Positions 45,770-54,552 are shown, counted from the first letter of the stretch. The stretch: DNA of 64,000 bases from Pseudomonas serbica (GCF_028823535.1 NZ_JAQIYM010000003.1:62001-126000), one strand, 5' to 3'. Translations and numbers: made by a program. The notes: generated by a model not told the origin, from the letters alone.

Positions 45770-47122
45770 CTACGCCGTTTGCAGCAGGACCGGTATCAAC
45801 TGCGGCGCAGGTTCCAGCAACAGCTCTGCCTCGGTCTGAAAGAAAAAAGCCCGCTCGCCGAAGGCCGGGCGCAGCTCATCGAACCAGGTCGCCTGCGGGT
45901 CGAAGCACGCATAGAAGGTGCGCAGTACCCACGACGGGTCACGGGCCTGGAGGAACTGCAACACGAAGACTTTTTCCCCGGCGACGGTCTCGATGCCGTT
46001 GATCAATACCTTGCCGTAGAAGGTGCTCATGGACGGCCCGCGCACCGTGCGCGCCAGCCCCGACACCGTGCGGTACGCCGCCTGGAAAATCTCGAACGCC
46101 CGGGCCAGCGGCATCGCAAAGTAGTGGCTGGGGCCGGTGTCGCGCTCGACGAACATGTAATAAGGCACCGCGCCGAGCCGTACGCCTTCGGTCCAGAGGG
46201 TTGCCCAATCGGCGGGGTTTTCGTTGATATGGCGGATCACCGGTGCCTGCATGCGCAGGGTCGCGCCCGTGGAACGAATGCACTCGATGGCTTGACGGGC
46301 GATGGCCGGGCGGATCTCCACCGGGTGGTTGTAGTGGCCCATGATCGAGAGGTTCTTGCCCGCCGCGACGATCTGCCGGAACAGCGCCAGCAGCTCGGGC
46401 GCATCCTTGTCGGTGACAAACCGTTGCGGCCAATACGCCACCGACTTGGTGCCGATGCGGATGTTCTGGATGTGCGGCAGATCCAGGAGCGGCTCGATGT
46501 ACCCCGCCAGCGAGCGGGTGTTCATGATCATCGGGTCGCCCCCGGTTATCAGCACATCCGTGACGTCGGTGTGCACCTTCAGGTAGCTGACCAGCTCTTG
46601 GGATTCCCGGGCGTTGAACTTGAGCTCTTCCTCGCCGATGAACTGCGCCCAGCGAAAACAGAAGGTGCAGTAGGCGTGACAGGTCTGCCCGGCACCGGGG
46701 AAAAACAGCACGGTTTCGCGGTACTTGTGCTGGATGCCCGGCAGGACCTTGCCGTCGAGGGTCACGCCGTTGTGCGTCAGCTGCCCGGCCGGATGGGGGT
46801 TCATGCGCAGCCAGATCGCCTCGATCCGCCGCTTGATTGCAGCGGCGTCATCCTCTTCGATCAGTTGCTTGAGCGAGGCATATTCCTGCGCCAACAACAT
46901 GTCCTTGTGGGGAAAGGTCATGCGGAAAATCGGATCGTCCGGGATGTTGTTCCAGTCGATCAGCGTGCCCAGCACGTATTCGTTGGTGCGAAACGGCATG
47001 ACCCGGGCCACGACCGTCATGGCTTCCTGCAACGCAGGCGTCAGCTTGTGCCAATACGGTGTGTCGCGAATGGTCCGGGCGTTATAGGGTTTGTAGCGTT
47101 CGTGCTCCGACAGTCCTTGCAT
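45770..47122 (-). CDS. KamA-family radical SAM aminomutase
   Basis: A 450-residue radical SAM protein. The cluster ligands are C148, C152 and C155 (CHAYCTFC), GGDP is the SAM site near 194-197, and Lys371 in STFYGKVLI aligns with the PLP lysine of lysine 2,3-aminomutase. Classical enzymes move the alpha-amino group to the beta position. The two Asp residues that read the lysine epsilon-amino group in lysine 2,3-aminomutase are not evident at the expected places (HINEN and FVERDTG instead), so the substrate may differ from lysine. The ATG at 47122 has AGGAG upstream; a frame extending to 47218 is not conserved. Confidence 0.85.
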   Translation of the reverse strand: MQGLSEHERYKPYNARTIRDTPYWHKLTPALQEAMTVVARVMPFRTNEYVLGTLIDWNNIPDDPIFRMTFPHKDMLLAQEYASLKQLIEEDDAAAIKRRIEAIWLRMNPHPAGQLTHNGVTLDGKVLPGIQHKYRETVLFFPGAGQTCHAYCTFCFRWAQFIGEEELKFNARESQELVSYLKVHTDVTDVLITGGDPMIMNTRSLAGYIEPLLDLPHIQNIRIGTKSVAYWPQRFVTDKDAPELLALFRQIVAAGKNLSIMGHYNHPVEIRPAIARQAIECIRSTGATLRMQAPVIRHINENPADWATLWTEGVRLGAVPYYMFVERDTGPSHYFAMPLARAFEIFQAAYRTVSGLARTVRGPSMSTFYGKVLINGIETVAGEKVFVLQFLQARDPSWVLRTFYACFDPQATWFDELRPAFGERAFFFQTEAELLLEPAPQLIPVLLQTA

Positions 47123-47154
47123 GGCAGCGCTCCTGGTGATTGCCCTGACAATTG

Positions 47155-47799
47155 CTACACGATGGCCGGCGCTATGCGCTCTATGTCCATCCATGCGCGG
47201 ACGCTGTCGCGATCCCACTGGCGGCGCACATAGGCCGCGAGCCGCGCCGGGACTTGATCGCCCTGGGCGACCAGGCGGTTGAGCATGATCGCCAGGTCAG
47301 TGTCGGCAATGCTCCAGTCGCCGAAGAGGTGTTCAGCGCCCTCCTCCAGCAAGCGGTCGGCGACGAAGAACAGGCGTTCGACCGCGGCCCTGGCATCCTC
47401 GGAGAGCGGCGCGAGTTTTTTGCAGAAGTACACCAGGTCGAACGGACGCTCCTTGCGCACGACCAGCAAATCACTGCGCAACCAAGCCTGAAGTTGACGG
47501 GCCCTGGCGCGCTGCTGGATGTCTTGCGGGAAGAGTCTTGTATGCCCCGGGGCGAGTTCCTCCAGGTATTCGGCGATGGCGGAAGATTCCGACAGTGCAA
47601 AGCCTGCGTGAACTAACGCGGGAATCTTGCAGGTCAGGGACATATCACGGTATTTATCCAGATAGTTCTCCCGCCCCTTCAAATCAACGGTGACAATTTC
47701 AAATGAAAGTTGTTTCTCCTTGAGCGCCACAAACGCCGACATCGCAAACGCGCTGACAAAATCCGCGCCCACATAAAGTTTAATCCTGTTGCTTTCCAT
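47155..47799 (-). CDS. Glutathione S-transferase, YfcF-like
   Basis: A 214-residue GST with an N-terminal thioredoxin-like domain (KLYVGADFVSAFAMSAFVAL, CKIPALVH, ALSESSAIAEYLEE) and a helical C-terminal domain. The pattern is closest to YfcF. It is the first gene of operon B, with GGAAGG before the ATG at 47799. It may detoxify or conjugate a reactive pathway intermediate. Confidence 0.85.
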   Translation of the reverse strand: MESNRIKLYVGADFVSAFAMSAFVALKEKQLSFEIVTVDLKGRENYLDKYRDMSLTCKIPALVHAGFALSESSAIAEYLEELAPGHTRLFPQDIQQRARARQLQAWLRSDLLVVRKERPFDLVYFCKKLAPLSEDARAAVERLFFVADRLLEEGAEHLFGDWSIADTDLAIMLNRLVAQGDQVPARLAAYVRRQWDRDSVRAWMDIERIAPAIV

Positions 47800-47875
47800 A
47801 GAACCTTCCCCTGAACTAAACACATAAATCCGTTGCATTCCAGGCGATCGTAGTAAGTTGCTTAGGCGCTGAACA

Positions 47876-47926
47876 GATACAGAAATTATCCGTTTGCATC
47901 GATACAGAAATTCGAAAAATGCAAAC
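47876..47926. promoter_or_regulatory. Direct and inverted repeats upstream of operon B
   Basis: GATACAGAAATT occurs twice, at 47876-47887 and 47901-47912, 25 bases apart. Overlapping them, GTTTGCAT (47892-47899) and ATGCAAAC (47919-47926) are perfect inverted arms. They lie 77-127 bases upstream of the GST start codon, a good place for an operator. MocR regulators commonly bind direct repeats; assignment to a regulator here is inference. Confidence 0.5.
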
Positions 47927-47964
47927 TGCCACGGAACATGGGGGGCACGGCAGAAAAGAAAAAA

Positions 47965-47988
47965 GGGAGCCCGCGAACGCGGACTCCC
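47965..47988 (-). terminator. Intrinsic terminator of operon A (after cupin)
   Basis: GGGAG and CCGC pair with GCGG and CTCCC around a GAAC loop, with one mismatch. On the minus strand the stem is followed by a run of T. It separates operon A from operon B. Confidence 0.8.
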
Positions 47989-48009
47989 TGGAGGGTAACG
48001 GAGGGGGAA

Positions 48010-48531
48010 TTACAGCTGGCGGGGGATCAGGCCAACATTGTCGTTGAAATTGGCGAGCAGCAGCGCTTGGGGCATATTGCTGATGTTGAGCATGGCCAGC
48101 GGCTCGGCGGCGCCGGTGTTGACAAAGCCGTGGCGGGTCCAGGCCGGCACCAGCAGCACGTCACCGGCGCCGACGCTCACTGGCTCGGCATCGCCCAGGG
48201 TCAAGGTGCCGTTGCCGCTCTGGATGATGAACAGGTGCCACCATGCATGGTCATGGCCGTTGAGTTCCGCGCCGGGTATCAACCATTGCATGGACACGGC
48301 CATTCCGGGGGTCAAAGAGCATCCGTCGAGGCTGCTGTCGTGGGCCAGCGCGACAATATCGACGTCGCTGGCCTCGAGGCTTTTGCGCATACCCGTTAGT
48401 TCAATATCCTTCCACACCCGCGGTTTTATCGGTTGCTGAACCAGACTTTGACGAAAGTCTTTATATGAAAAAAACGCACCTTGAACGTCATTCATGTTCG
48501 GGTTCCAACTTATTCTGCCGAGTTGAGTCAT
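48010..48531 (-). CDS. Cupin-fold protein
   Basis: A single-domain cupin of 173 residues, or 161 if the ATG at 48495 is used. Both starts have weak ribosome sites. Metal-binding motif 1 is GHDHAWWHLFI with a later acidic/Gly turn, and motif 2 is PAWTRHGFVNTG. Such proteins act as dioxygenases, isomerases or simple ligand binders. The Trp-rich first motif is unusual. It is the last gene of operon A. Confidence 0.78.
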   Translation of the reverse strand: MTQLGRISWNPNMNDVQGAFFSYKDFRQSLVQQPIKPRVWKDIELTGMRKSLEASDVDIVALAHDSSLDGCSLTPGMAVSMQWLIPGAELNGHDHAWWHLFIIQSGNGTLTLGDAEPVSVGAGDVLLVPAWTRHGFVNTGAAEPLAMLNISNMPQALLLANFNDNVGLIPRQL

Positions 48532-48579
48532 CCGACCTTAGGCGAACATTTAATCGCTGTAAAGCCGAACAACTCATAC

Positions 48580-49074
48580 TTATAACGCAGAAGGTCGCAA
48601 CGCCACGATCATGTCCACTTCGACTGCCGCATTCTTTGGCAACTGATAAACACCGACCGTCGTGCGAGTATGTTTGCCGGCATCGCCGAGCACATGACTG
48701 AACACATCCGAGGCGCCGTTGGCCACTTCGCTGAGGTCGACAAAGTCCGCCGTGGATTTCACATACACCGAGACCCTGATCAGCGACTTGATCTTGTCCA
48801 GCGAACCGATGGCATCGACGATCAAGGCCAGGCCGCGCATCGCGCAGAGGCTGGCGGCCGCTTGGGCATCCGCCATGTCGAGGTCCAGGCCGACCCGCCC
48901 GGGGTATTGGATCTTGCCGTTAACCCGCGGCACCATGCCGCTGACATGCAACTCGTCGTGGTGGCGGATCAGCGGAGCGTAATGCCCTCCTACGCTGTTT
49001 TCGCCGTAGATGTCGTAGTCGAATTCCTTCGCCAGCGCGATGAAGCGTTCATCACAGCTCATGTGCTCAATCAT
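48580..49074 (-). CDS. RidA-family (YjgF/YER057c/UK114) protein
   Basis: A 164-residue member of the RidA superfamily: HYAPLIRHHDELHVSGMVPR, LDLDMADAQAAASL and the C-terminal PKNAAVEVDMIVAL strand. RidA proteins hydrolyse reactive enamine or imine intermediates released by PLP enzymes. In this cluster it probably handles such an intermediate. It lies 48 bases after the ATP-grasp gene. Confidence 0.83.
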   Translation of the reverse strand: MIEHMSCDERFIALAKEFDYDIYGENSVGGHYAPLIRHHDELHVSGMVPRVNGKIQYPGRVGLDLDMADAQAAASLCAMRGLALIVDAIGSLDKIKSLIRVSVYVKSTADFVDLSEVANGASDVFSHVLGDAGKHTRTTVGVYQLPKNAAVEVDMIVALRPSAL

Positions 49075-49122
49075 TTACCCAACCTCTTGATCAATACTGC
49101 AAAAAACATCGCCCTTTGACAC

Positions 49123-50403
49123 TCAACACAGCATCCGTGCAGGCGGCGCCAGGCTGGTGATCCCGATGCTCGACTCAACGGCCTCGGCCAGGCGCAGCAG
49201 GTCATGGCTGAGCTGTGCATAGTCTTCGTTGAACAACACGATGTGGCCGATGAACGAGAAGTTGTCTTTCACCAGCGCGCTGACCGAATCGCCGATGCGC
49301 TTGCTCACCACCGCCTCCACCAACTCGATGCCCAGCGAGCGGGCCAGGGCCTGGATGTCCGGAACATCACGCAGGATGCCGCCCGTGCTCGCCCGCAGCA
49401 GGCGTATGCCGCAGTAGCCGCGAGGCACTGGCTCGCGGCTATCGACCTGGCCCTCCACGGCCCAGCGCACCCAACGCTCCCATGGGTCGAAATCGACGAA
49501 GGCCTGGCGTGCCAGGTCCCAGATGTGCATGCCACCGGGGCGCATGTTGGTTTCAACGGCCGAGGTGCGATGGTTGGCCCTGTAGAACACTTCGTTGTGC
49601 CAGGCGCCGTTGTCCTGGGAAACCAACCCGGCCATGTGCTGGCCGGCAGCTTTTAGTCGAGCCTGCACCTCAGGCGCCAACGGTGCGGGCACCACTTGCT
49701 GGATCTCAGCGCGGTAGGCCCCTTCGGTGGTGGTTTTTTCGGTGATCCAGGTGCTTCCGGCAACATGATCCCAGCTGTACTCCCGGGCGTTCTGGATCAG
49801 TTCTTCGAGCACGATGCCGCCCTCGCGATAGGGCTTGAGCGCTTGCCACGCATCGTCGCATTCGGACGGGTGACGGATGACCCGGCAGCCTCGACTGGCA
49901 CCCTCGCAGGCAGGCTTGATGAACGCCTTGCCACCCAGTTCGACCACGCGCTGGCGCAGCTCCGGCAGGCTGTCGATACGGCTGGAATGCACTGGCCGGT
50001 AATCTTCAGGGGCCGTGGTGGCCGTCGCTTCGAGCTGGCGGAAAATCTGTTTGTCCAACCCCGCCCGAGCCTCGGCAGGTGAAATACCGGGCAAGCCGAA
50101 ATGACTGGCCAGCGCCGCGCCGAGCAGCACGCCACGGTCGGAAAACGGCAGCACGCCGATCAGCTTCCAGCGATCGGCCTTCAGGCACCCCACCACCAGT
50201 TCGAGGGAGGCCGCGACGTCCTGTTCGGCCAGTGAAGTGCTGCAGACGTGATCCGCCACCTGATCGTCATAGGGCTGGACCTGCTCGACCAACAGGATCA
50301 GCCTGGCGCTGTACAGCGACTTGCACAGATCGCGCAGCTTCTGGATATCGTGAACCCGACTGCCGTTGTACCCCACCACTACTACGCATGAAGTCGTATT
50401 CAT
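49123..50403 (-). CDS. ATP-grasp carboxylate-amine ligase
   Basis: A 426-residue ATP-grasp enzyme. The ATP-binding strand is KAFIKPACEGASRGC, the hinge IVLEELIQ, and the Mg ligands ETNMRPGG follow. The C-terminal domain resembles amino-acid ligases of the BacD type and biotin carboxylase-like folds. It probably joins an amino acid to another amine with ATP hydrolysis. Its neighbour is an exporter, the usual pairing for dipeptide antibiotics. GGGG lies before the ATG at 50403. Confidence 0.85.
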   Translation of the reverse strand: MNTTSCVVVVGYNGSRVHDIQKLRDLCKSLYSARLILLVEQVQPYDDQVADHVCSTSLAEQDVAASLELVVGCLKADRWKLIGVLPFSDRGVLLGAALASHFGLPGISPAEARAGLDKQIFRQLEATATTAPEDYRPVHSSRIDSLPELRQRVVELGGKAFIKPACEGASRGCRVIRHPSECDDAWQALKPYREGGIVLEELIQNAREYSWDHVAGSTWITEKTTTEGAYRAEIQQVVPAPLAPEVQARLKAAGQHMAGLVSQDNGAWHNEVFYRANHRTSAVETNMRPGGMHIWDLARQAFVDFDPWERWVRWAVEGQVDSREPVPRGYCGIRLLRASTGGILRDVPDIQALARSLGIELVEAVVSKRIGDSVSALVKDNFSFIGHIVLFNEDYAQLSHDLLRLAEAVESSIGITSLAPPARMLC

Positions 50404-50445
50404 AAAACCCCCGACTTGCAAAGTGAAAACCGAAACAGCGATGAC

Positions 50446-51546
50446 TCAGTCGTGCAACGACGCAATGGATTGCCGGTTGAGCCAGTACCAGACCAGGATC
50501 CCGCCAGCGCCGATGGCAGCCAGCACCAAGGCGTTGTAGGGCGGTGGCGCGACCCGCATGATCAACACGGTCAACCCTGCGCCGACGCCCAGGGACACTT
50601 CCTTGACGAACATGTTGTTCTGCTTGACCGAGAAATAATCGAGGTGGCTGAAAGCGCATTCGGCGATGGACAGCAGCGCCACCCAGATCAACGCGCCGAC
50701 CAGGGTGTCGACGTGGAACGCGGCAGGTGAAGACAGCACCACAAAACCACCGACGATGATTCCGATCACCGTCAGCACCTTAAAGCGCCCGGTGCTCTCG
50801 ATCAGCTTCATCACCGGCACTTGCGCAAAGACCACCACGGCGCTGTTGAGGATCAGCATCAGGCCGTACCAGGCCGGCAGTTCGCCCGTTTTCAGCAGGA
50901 TCGCCTGGGGCAGGATCGAGAACACGCCGAACAGCTTGATGCCCATGATGACGCCGGCGATGACCCACGGCAGCTTGTTGCGCCAGCCGCTGCCATCCTG
51001 GCTGGCGGGACGGGCAACCACGGGGTCGCAAGTGAAGGTCGCGCCCATGGCGATTGGCAGGCACAACAGGACGAAACCGGCGGCGCCCAGGAAGAACAGG
51101 GTCGGGGTCAGCAGCGGCGACAGCAGGATCAGCCCTGCCAGCAGGCTGCCCATGTTCATGGCGACGCGGTTGTAGGCGGCGCCCTCCTTGGTCTGGGCCG
51201 CCTCGCTCTTGATCAGGTAACCTGCAATCGCAATACCGTAGGCAAACAACGCCGCGGCAAACATCACCACGCCCTGGTTACTGGTGATGGCCAGCAGTAC
51301 CAGCCCGAGGGCGGCGCACAGCAGGGTAACGCTCAGGGAGCGGCGACCGAGCACCAGCAACGTCAACGGCAACAGCAGCAACAAGGCCCGATAACCCAGG
51401 GCCAGGATGCTGTTGGTGGCGGTATCGAGCCAGACGTTGGCCTTGCCCAGCACCGCGAACAGTGACACGGCAGTGATGATCCGGATGGTGAACAAGCGCA
51501 GATTGATGACCGGCTTGGCCGCAACGACCGTTGTTTCGACACTCAT
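50446..51546 (-). CDS. MFS-like transporter of the cluster
   Basis: A 366-residue polytopic protein with about eleven membrane segments, no large loops and an MFS-like GKANVWLDTATNSILALGY first loop. It probably exports the cluster product, and could confer self-resistance. GAGGTG lies before the ATG at 51546. First gene of operon A, divergent from the MocR gene. Confidence 0.78.
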   Translation of the reverse strand: MSVETTVVAAKPVINLRLFTIRIITAVSLFAVLGKANVWLDTATNSILALGYRALLLLLPLTLLVLGRRSLSVTLLCAALGLVLLAITSNQGVVMFAAALFAYGIAIAGYLIKSEAAQTKEGAAYNRVAMNMGSLLAGLILLSPLLTPTLFFLGAAGFVLLCLPIAMGATFTCDPVVARPASQDGSGWRNKLPWVIAGVIMGIKLFGVFSILPQAILLKTGELPAWYGLMLILNSAVVVFAQVPVMKLIESTGRFKVLTVIGIIVGGFVVLSSPAAFHVDTLVGALIWVALLSIAECAFSHLDYFSVKQNNMFVKEVSLGVGAGLTVLIMRVAPPPYNALVLAAIGAGGILVWYWLNRQSIASLHD

Positions 51547-51646
51547 GCAACACCTCACGAACCTGGCATCGATCGACCGGCATAGGTCGACCATCCAGAA
51601 ACTCTGTAAGGCGATGGTAGAAAGAGATGCTTGTCTTGGTCAGAGC

Positions 51647-51694
51647 AAGTTCGTATAGAATCAAACGAACTTTACTGCCAGAGAGACCAGTAAA
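51647..51694. promoter_or_regulatory. Two tandem palindromes in the MFS-MocR divergent spacer
   Basis: AAGTTCGT (51647-51654) and ACGAACTT (51665-51672) are perfect arms with a 10-base spacer. TTTACTG (51671-51677) and CAGTAAA (51688-51694) are a second perfect pair, also with a 10-base spacer, ending at the MocR start codon. The centres are 23 bases apart, about two helical turns. The position fits autoregulation of the MocR gene and control of operon A; the protein bound is inferred. Confidence 0.6.
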
Positions 51695-53113
51695 ATGCAG
51701 GCTCAGCGAGCAGTGATCGCCGCTATCGAGTTCCAGCCGGGTGTACCGCTGGTGCAGCAGATCGTCGATCAGTTGTCGGTGGCAATTACCAAGGGCGGCC
51801 TGCCCCACGGCTCAAGGCTGCCGCCGATTCGCGAACTCTCCGACCTGATGCACGTGGGCAAGTCCACGGTGGTCGACGCCCTTGACCGCTTGCGCGCCAA
51901 GGGGCTGGTGGTGTCGCGCCAGGGTTCGGGGCATTACGTGCACCGTTCCAGCACCACCCTGCAGACCCACGCCGGCCCCGATCTGCTGCCCCAGGACACC
52001 CTCAGCGTGGTGCGCCGCGCGGTGCTGCTGGACAATGGCGCGCTGCGCCCGGGGGCCGGTTTCCTGCCATCCTCATGGTTGCCTGCTGACGAATTGCTCA
52101 AAGCCGTGCGCGGTACACTTCGCGCCACCACGCTGCGCATGGGTGAATACGGTAACGCCAGCGGTTACCTGCCGCTGCGCCAGGCCTTGCGGGTCAAGAT
52201 GGCGACCCTGGGCGTCGAAGCGCCGGTGGAACAGATCATCACCACCGCCAACACCGTCCAGGCCATCGACATGCTGATGCGCCTGCTGGTCAAACCCGGC
52301 GACACGGTGCTGCTCGACGACCCGTGCTACTTCACGATGCACACCAACCTGGCCTGGCACGGCGCCAAGGTCGTCACCATCCGCCGCGATTGCGACGGCA
52401 TGGACCTGGAGGCGTTCGAGCAACTGCTGATCGCTCACCGCCCCGTGCTCTACATGACCAACAACGCCCTGCACAACCCGACCGGGCACTCGTTCACCTC
52501 GGCGCAGGTCTACCGCCTGGTGGAGCTGAGCCATCGGTACAATTTCCACATCCTCGAAGACGACCTGTACTGCGACATGCAGCAACGCCGAACGCCGCGC
52601 CTGGCCGCGAGCGGGCTGGACAACGTGTCCTACGTCTCAGGCTTCTCCAAGACCCTGACCGCCAACAGCCGCGTCAGCTTCGCCGTGCTGTCCCCGCAAC
52701 TGGCCGCGCGGATGGTCACCCTGAAAATGGCCTGCGGCGGCATGACCTCGGAGATGGCCGAGCAGATCATCTGCACCATGCTCAGCGACGGCAGCTACGC
52801 CAAGCACATGCGCCGCACCGTAGACAGGCTTTATGAGTCGAACAGCCGGGTGGCGGCATGGCTGGGCGAAGCCGGGTGTTCGGTGTCTTCGCTGCCCGGT
52901 GAAGGGTTATACATCTGGACGCGATTGCCGGATGGATACGATGCCGAAACCCTGGCCAGGAAGGGCCTGGAAATCGACCTGGTATTGGCGCCGGGGACCA
53001 TGCTCAGCAAGGCGGCGGATGGCAATCGGTTTCTGCGCTTCAACGTCGCGCACAGTGATCACGTGCAGGTGCGCGAACGGTTTTTCCGCTTGCTCGACAA
53101 GCCCCATAAATAA
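51695..53113 (+). CDS. MocR-type regulator of the biosynthetic cluster
   Basis: A 472-residue GntR/aminotransferase fusion. The winged helix-turn-helix is at residues 10-85 (PLVQQIVDQLSVAITKGGLP, LPPIRELSDLMHVGKSTVVD), and the PLP domain has NNALHNPTGHSF and the lysine of SYVSGFSKTLTANSR. It is divergent from operon A and overlaps two palindromes at its start, which makes it the likely local regulator. Confidence 0.9.
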   Translation: MQAQRAVIAAIEFQPGVPLVQQIVDQLSVAITKGGLPHGSRLPPIRELSDLMHVGKSTVVDALDRLRAKGLVVSRQGSGHYVHRSSTTLQTHAGPDLLPQDTLSVVRRAVLLDNGALRPGAGFLPSSWLPADELLKAVRGTLRATTLRMGEYGNASGYLPLRQALRVKMATLGVEAPVEQIITTANTVQAIDMLMRLLVKPGDTVLLDDPCYFTMHTNLAWHGAKVVTIRRDCDGMDLEAFEQLLIAHRPVLYMTNNALHNPTGHSFTSAQVYRLVELSHRYNFHILEDDLYCDMQQRRTPRLAASGLDNVSYVSGFSKTLTANSRVSFAVLSPQLAARMVTLKMACGGMTSEMAEQIICTMLSDGSYAKHMRRTVDRLYESNSRVAAWLGEAGCSVSSLPGEGLYIWTRLPDGYDAETLARKGLEIDLVLAPGTMLSKAADGNRFLRFNVAHSDHVQVRERFFRLLDKPHK

Positions 53114-53130
53114 CCGACTGTCTTCGATCC

Positions 53131-53220
53131 TGTGGGAGCGGGCTTGCTCGCGAAGAGGCCGTCACATCCAGCATCAATGTCGCCTGACACACCGCTTTCG
53201 CGAGCAAGCCCGTTCCCACA
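53131..53220. repeat. REP inverted pair (GTGGGAGCGGGCTTGCTCGCG type)
   Basis: TGTGGGAGCGGGCTTGCTCG (from 53131) faces a diverged reverse copy ending TTCCCACA at 53220. The spacer contains CACATCCAGCAT, which is also found in the spacer of the pair at 42092. It separates the cluster from the cyo operon. Confidence 0.9.
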
Positions 53221-53265
53221 GGGTGGAGGTGCTCGATGCACCGTGCAACAACCGCGCGTAAATGA

Positions 53266-53300
53266 AAAAGCCCCGCGCTTCTCTCGAAGGCGGGGCTTTT
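53266..53300. terminator. Bidirectional terminator between MocR and cyoE
   Basis: AAAAGCCCCGC and GCGGGGCTTTT, with an inner CTTC/GAAG stem, lie 18 bases beyond the cyoE stop codon. T runs occur on both strands. Confidence 0.9.
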
Positions 53301-53318
53301 CTTTACAGCATCCGACGC

Positions 53319-54206
53319 TTAAGGCGCGTACGTCAGCAGCAGCTCGGTCGGCACTTTGAAGTCCAGGGACATCATCACGCTCAACGCGGTAATGGTGAAG
53401 ATCGAGAACACGAACAGCTTGCGTGCCCAGACCGTGTCATCCACTGCCTTGTAGCCGGTCCAGGCCATGTACAACCAGTACATGCCCATGGCCGCGGCGA
53501 CGGCGAGGTAGCTCATGCCGGCGTAGCCGCTGAAGGTCAGCATCAAGGTCGCCACGAGGAAGGCCAGGATGTAGATCAGGATGTGCTTCTTGGCCACCTG
53601 GATGCCACGCTTCACTGGCAGCACCGGAATCGATGCGGCCAGGTAATCGTTGAAGCGGAAGATCGCGATGGCGTAGGAATGCGGCATCTGCCACAGGCTG
53701 AACATCACCAGCAGGGTCAGCGCGGCCATGTCGAAGGTGTTGCTGACTGCGACATAGCCGATCACCGGCGGCATGGCGCCCGACAGACTGCCCACCAGCG
53801 TGCCGTGAACCGACTTGCGCTTGAGGTACAGGCTGTAGAAGCCGACGTAGATCACGAAGCCGATCACGGCGAACAAAGCGGCCAACGGGTTGGCCACTTT
53901 GTACAACAACGCAACGCCGAGAACACCCAGGACGGTCGCATAGATCAGGGCCAGTTTCAGGGAGATGAGGCCCTGAACCAGCACCCGGTTCTTGGTGCGT
54001 TCCATCTTGATGTCGATGTCGCGGTCGATGCAGTTGTTGAACACGCAACCGGAGGCGACGACCAGGGAAGTGCCGATCATGGCTGCCAGAAACACGGCCA
54101 GATCGACATGCCCTTTCGAGGCCAGGAAGAACCCGCCTGCCACAGAAAGCACGTTACCGAAAATGATCCCCGGTTTGGTGATTTGGATAAAGTGCTTGAG
54201 CGACAT
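53319..54206 (-). CDS. cyoE: Protoheme IX farnesyltransferase (heme O synthase)
   Basis: A 295-residue UbiA-type prenyltransferase with about nine membrane segments. [18 protein letters not shown] is the first Asp-rich motif, and the second is in the [20 protein letters not shown] loop region. It converts heme B to heme O for the CyoB active site. Last gene of the cyo operon, starting 10 bases after cyoD. Confidence 0.96.
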   Translation of the reverse strand: MSLKHFIQITKPGIIFGNVLSVAGGFFLASKGHVDLAVFLAAMIGTSLVVASGCVFNNCIDRDIDIKMERTKNRVLVQGLISLKLALIYATVLGVLGVALLYKVANPLAALFAVIGFVIYVGFYSLYLKRKSVHGTLVGSLSGAMPPVIGYVAVSNTFDMAALTLLVMFSLWQMPHSYAIAIFRFNDYLAASIPVLPVKRGIQVAKKHILIYILAFLVATLMLTFSGYAGMSYLAVAAAMGMYWLYMAWTGYKAVDDTVWARKLFVFSIFTITALSVMMSLDFKVPTELLLTYAP

Positions 54207-54216
54207 CGGGTCTACC

Positions 54217-54552
54217 TCACTTCGCCATCATGTACGTGTGGATGCTGAACATGATCCACAGCGACAGGCCAACCAGCAGCACGATCACGATGGCCGTAAA
54301 GACGAAAGCGATCACGTTGTTACGCTGAGCGATGGAACGGTCCAGGTGCAGGAAGTAATACAGGTGAACGATCACCTGGATCACTGCGAACAGCAGAACG
54401 ATTGCCAGCGTGGTGGCCTTCGGCAGGCTCGGGTACATCACCAGACCGAACGGGATGACGGTCAGGATCACCGACAGGATGAAGCCGATGGCGTACGACT
54501 TTACGCTGCCGTGGCCAGCATCATGGCTGTCATGGGAGTGGGCATTAGCCAT
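54217..54552 (-). CDS. cyoD: Cytochrome bo3 ubiquinol oxidase subunit IV
   Basis: A 111-residue protein with three membrane segments and a His-rich N-terminus ([12 protein letters not shown]). This is the usual CyoD length and layout. It helps assemble the CuB site of CyoB. It overlaps cyoC by one base. Confidence 0.94.
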   Translation of the reverse strand: MANAHSHDSHDAGHGSVKSYAIGFILSVILTVIPFGLVMYPSLPKATTLAIVLLFAVIQVIVHLYYFLHLDRSIAQRNNVIAFVFTAIVIVLLVGLSLWIMFSIHTYMMAK

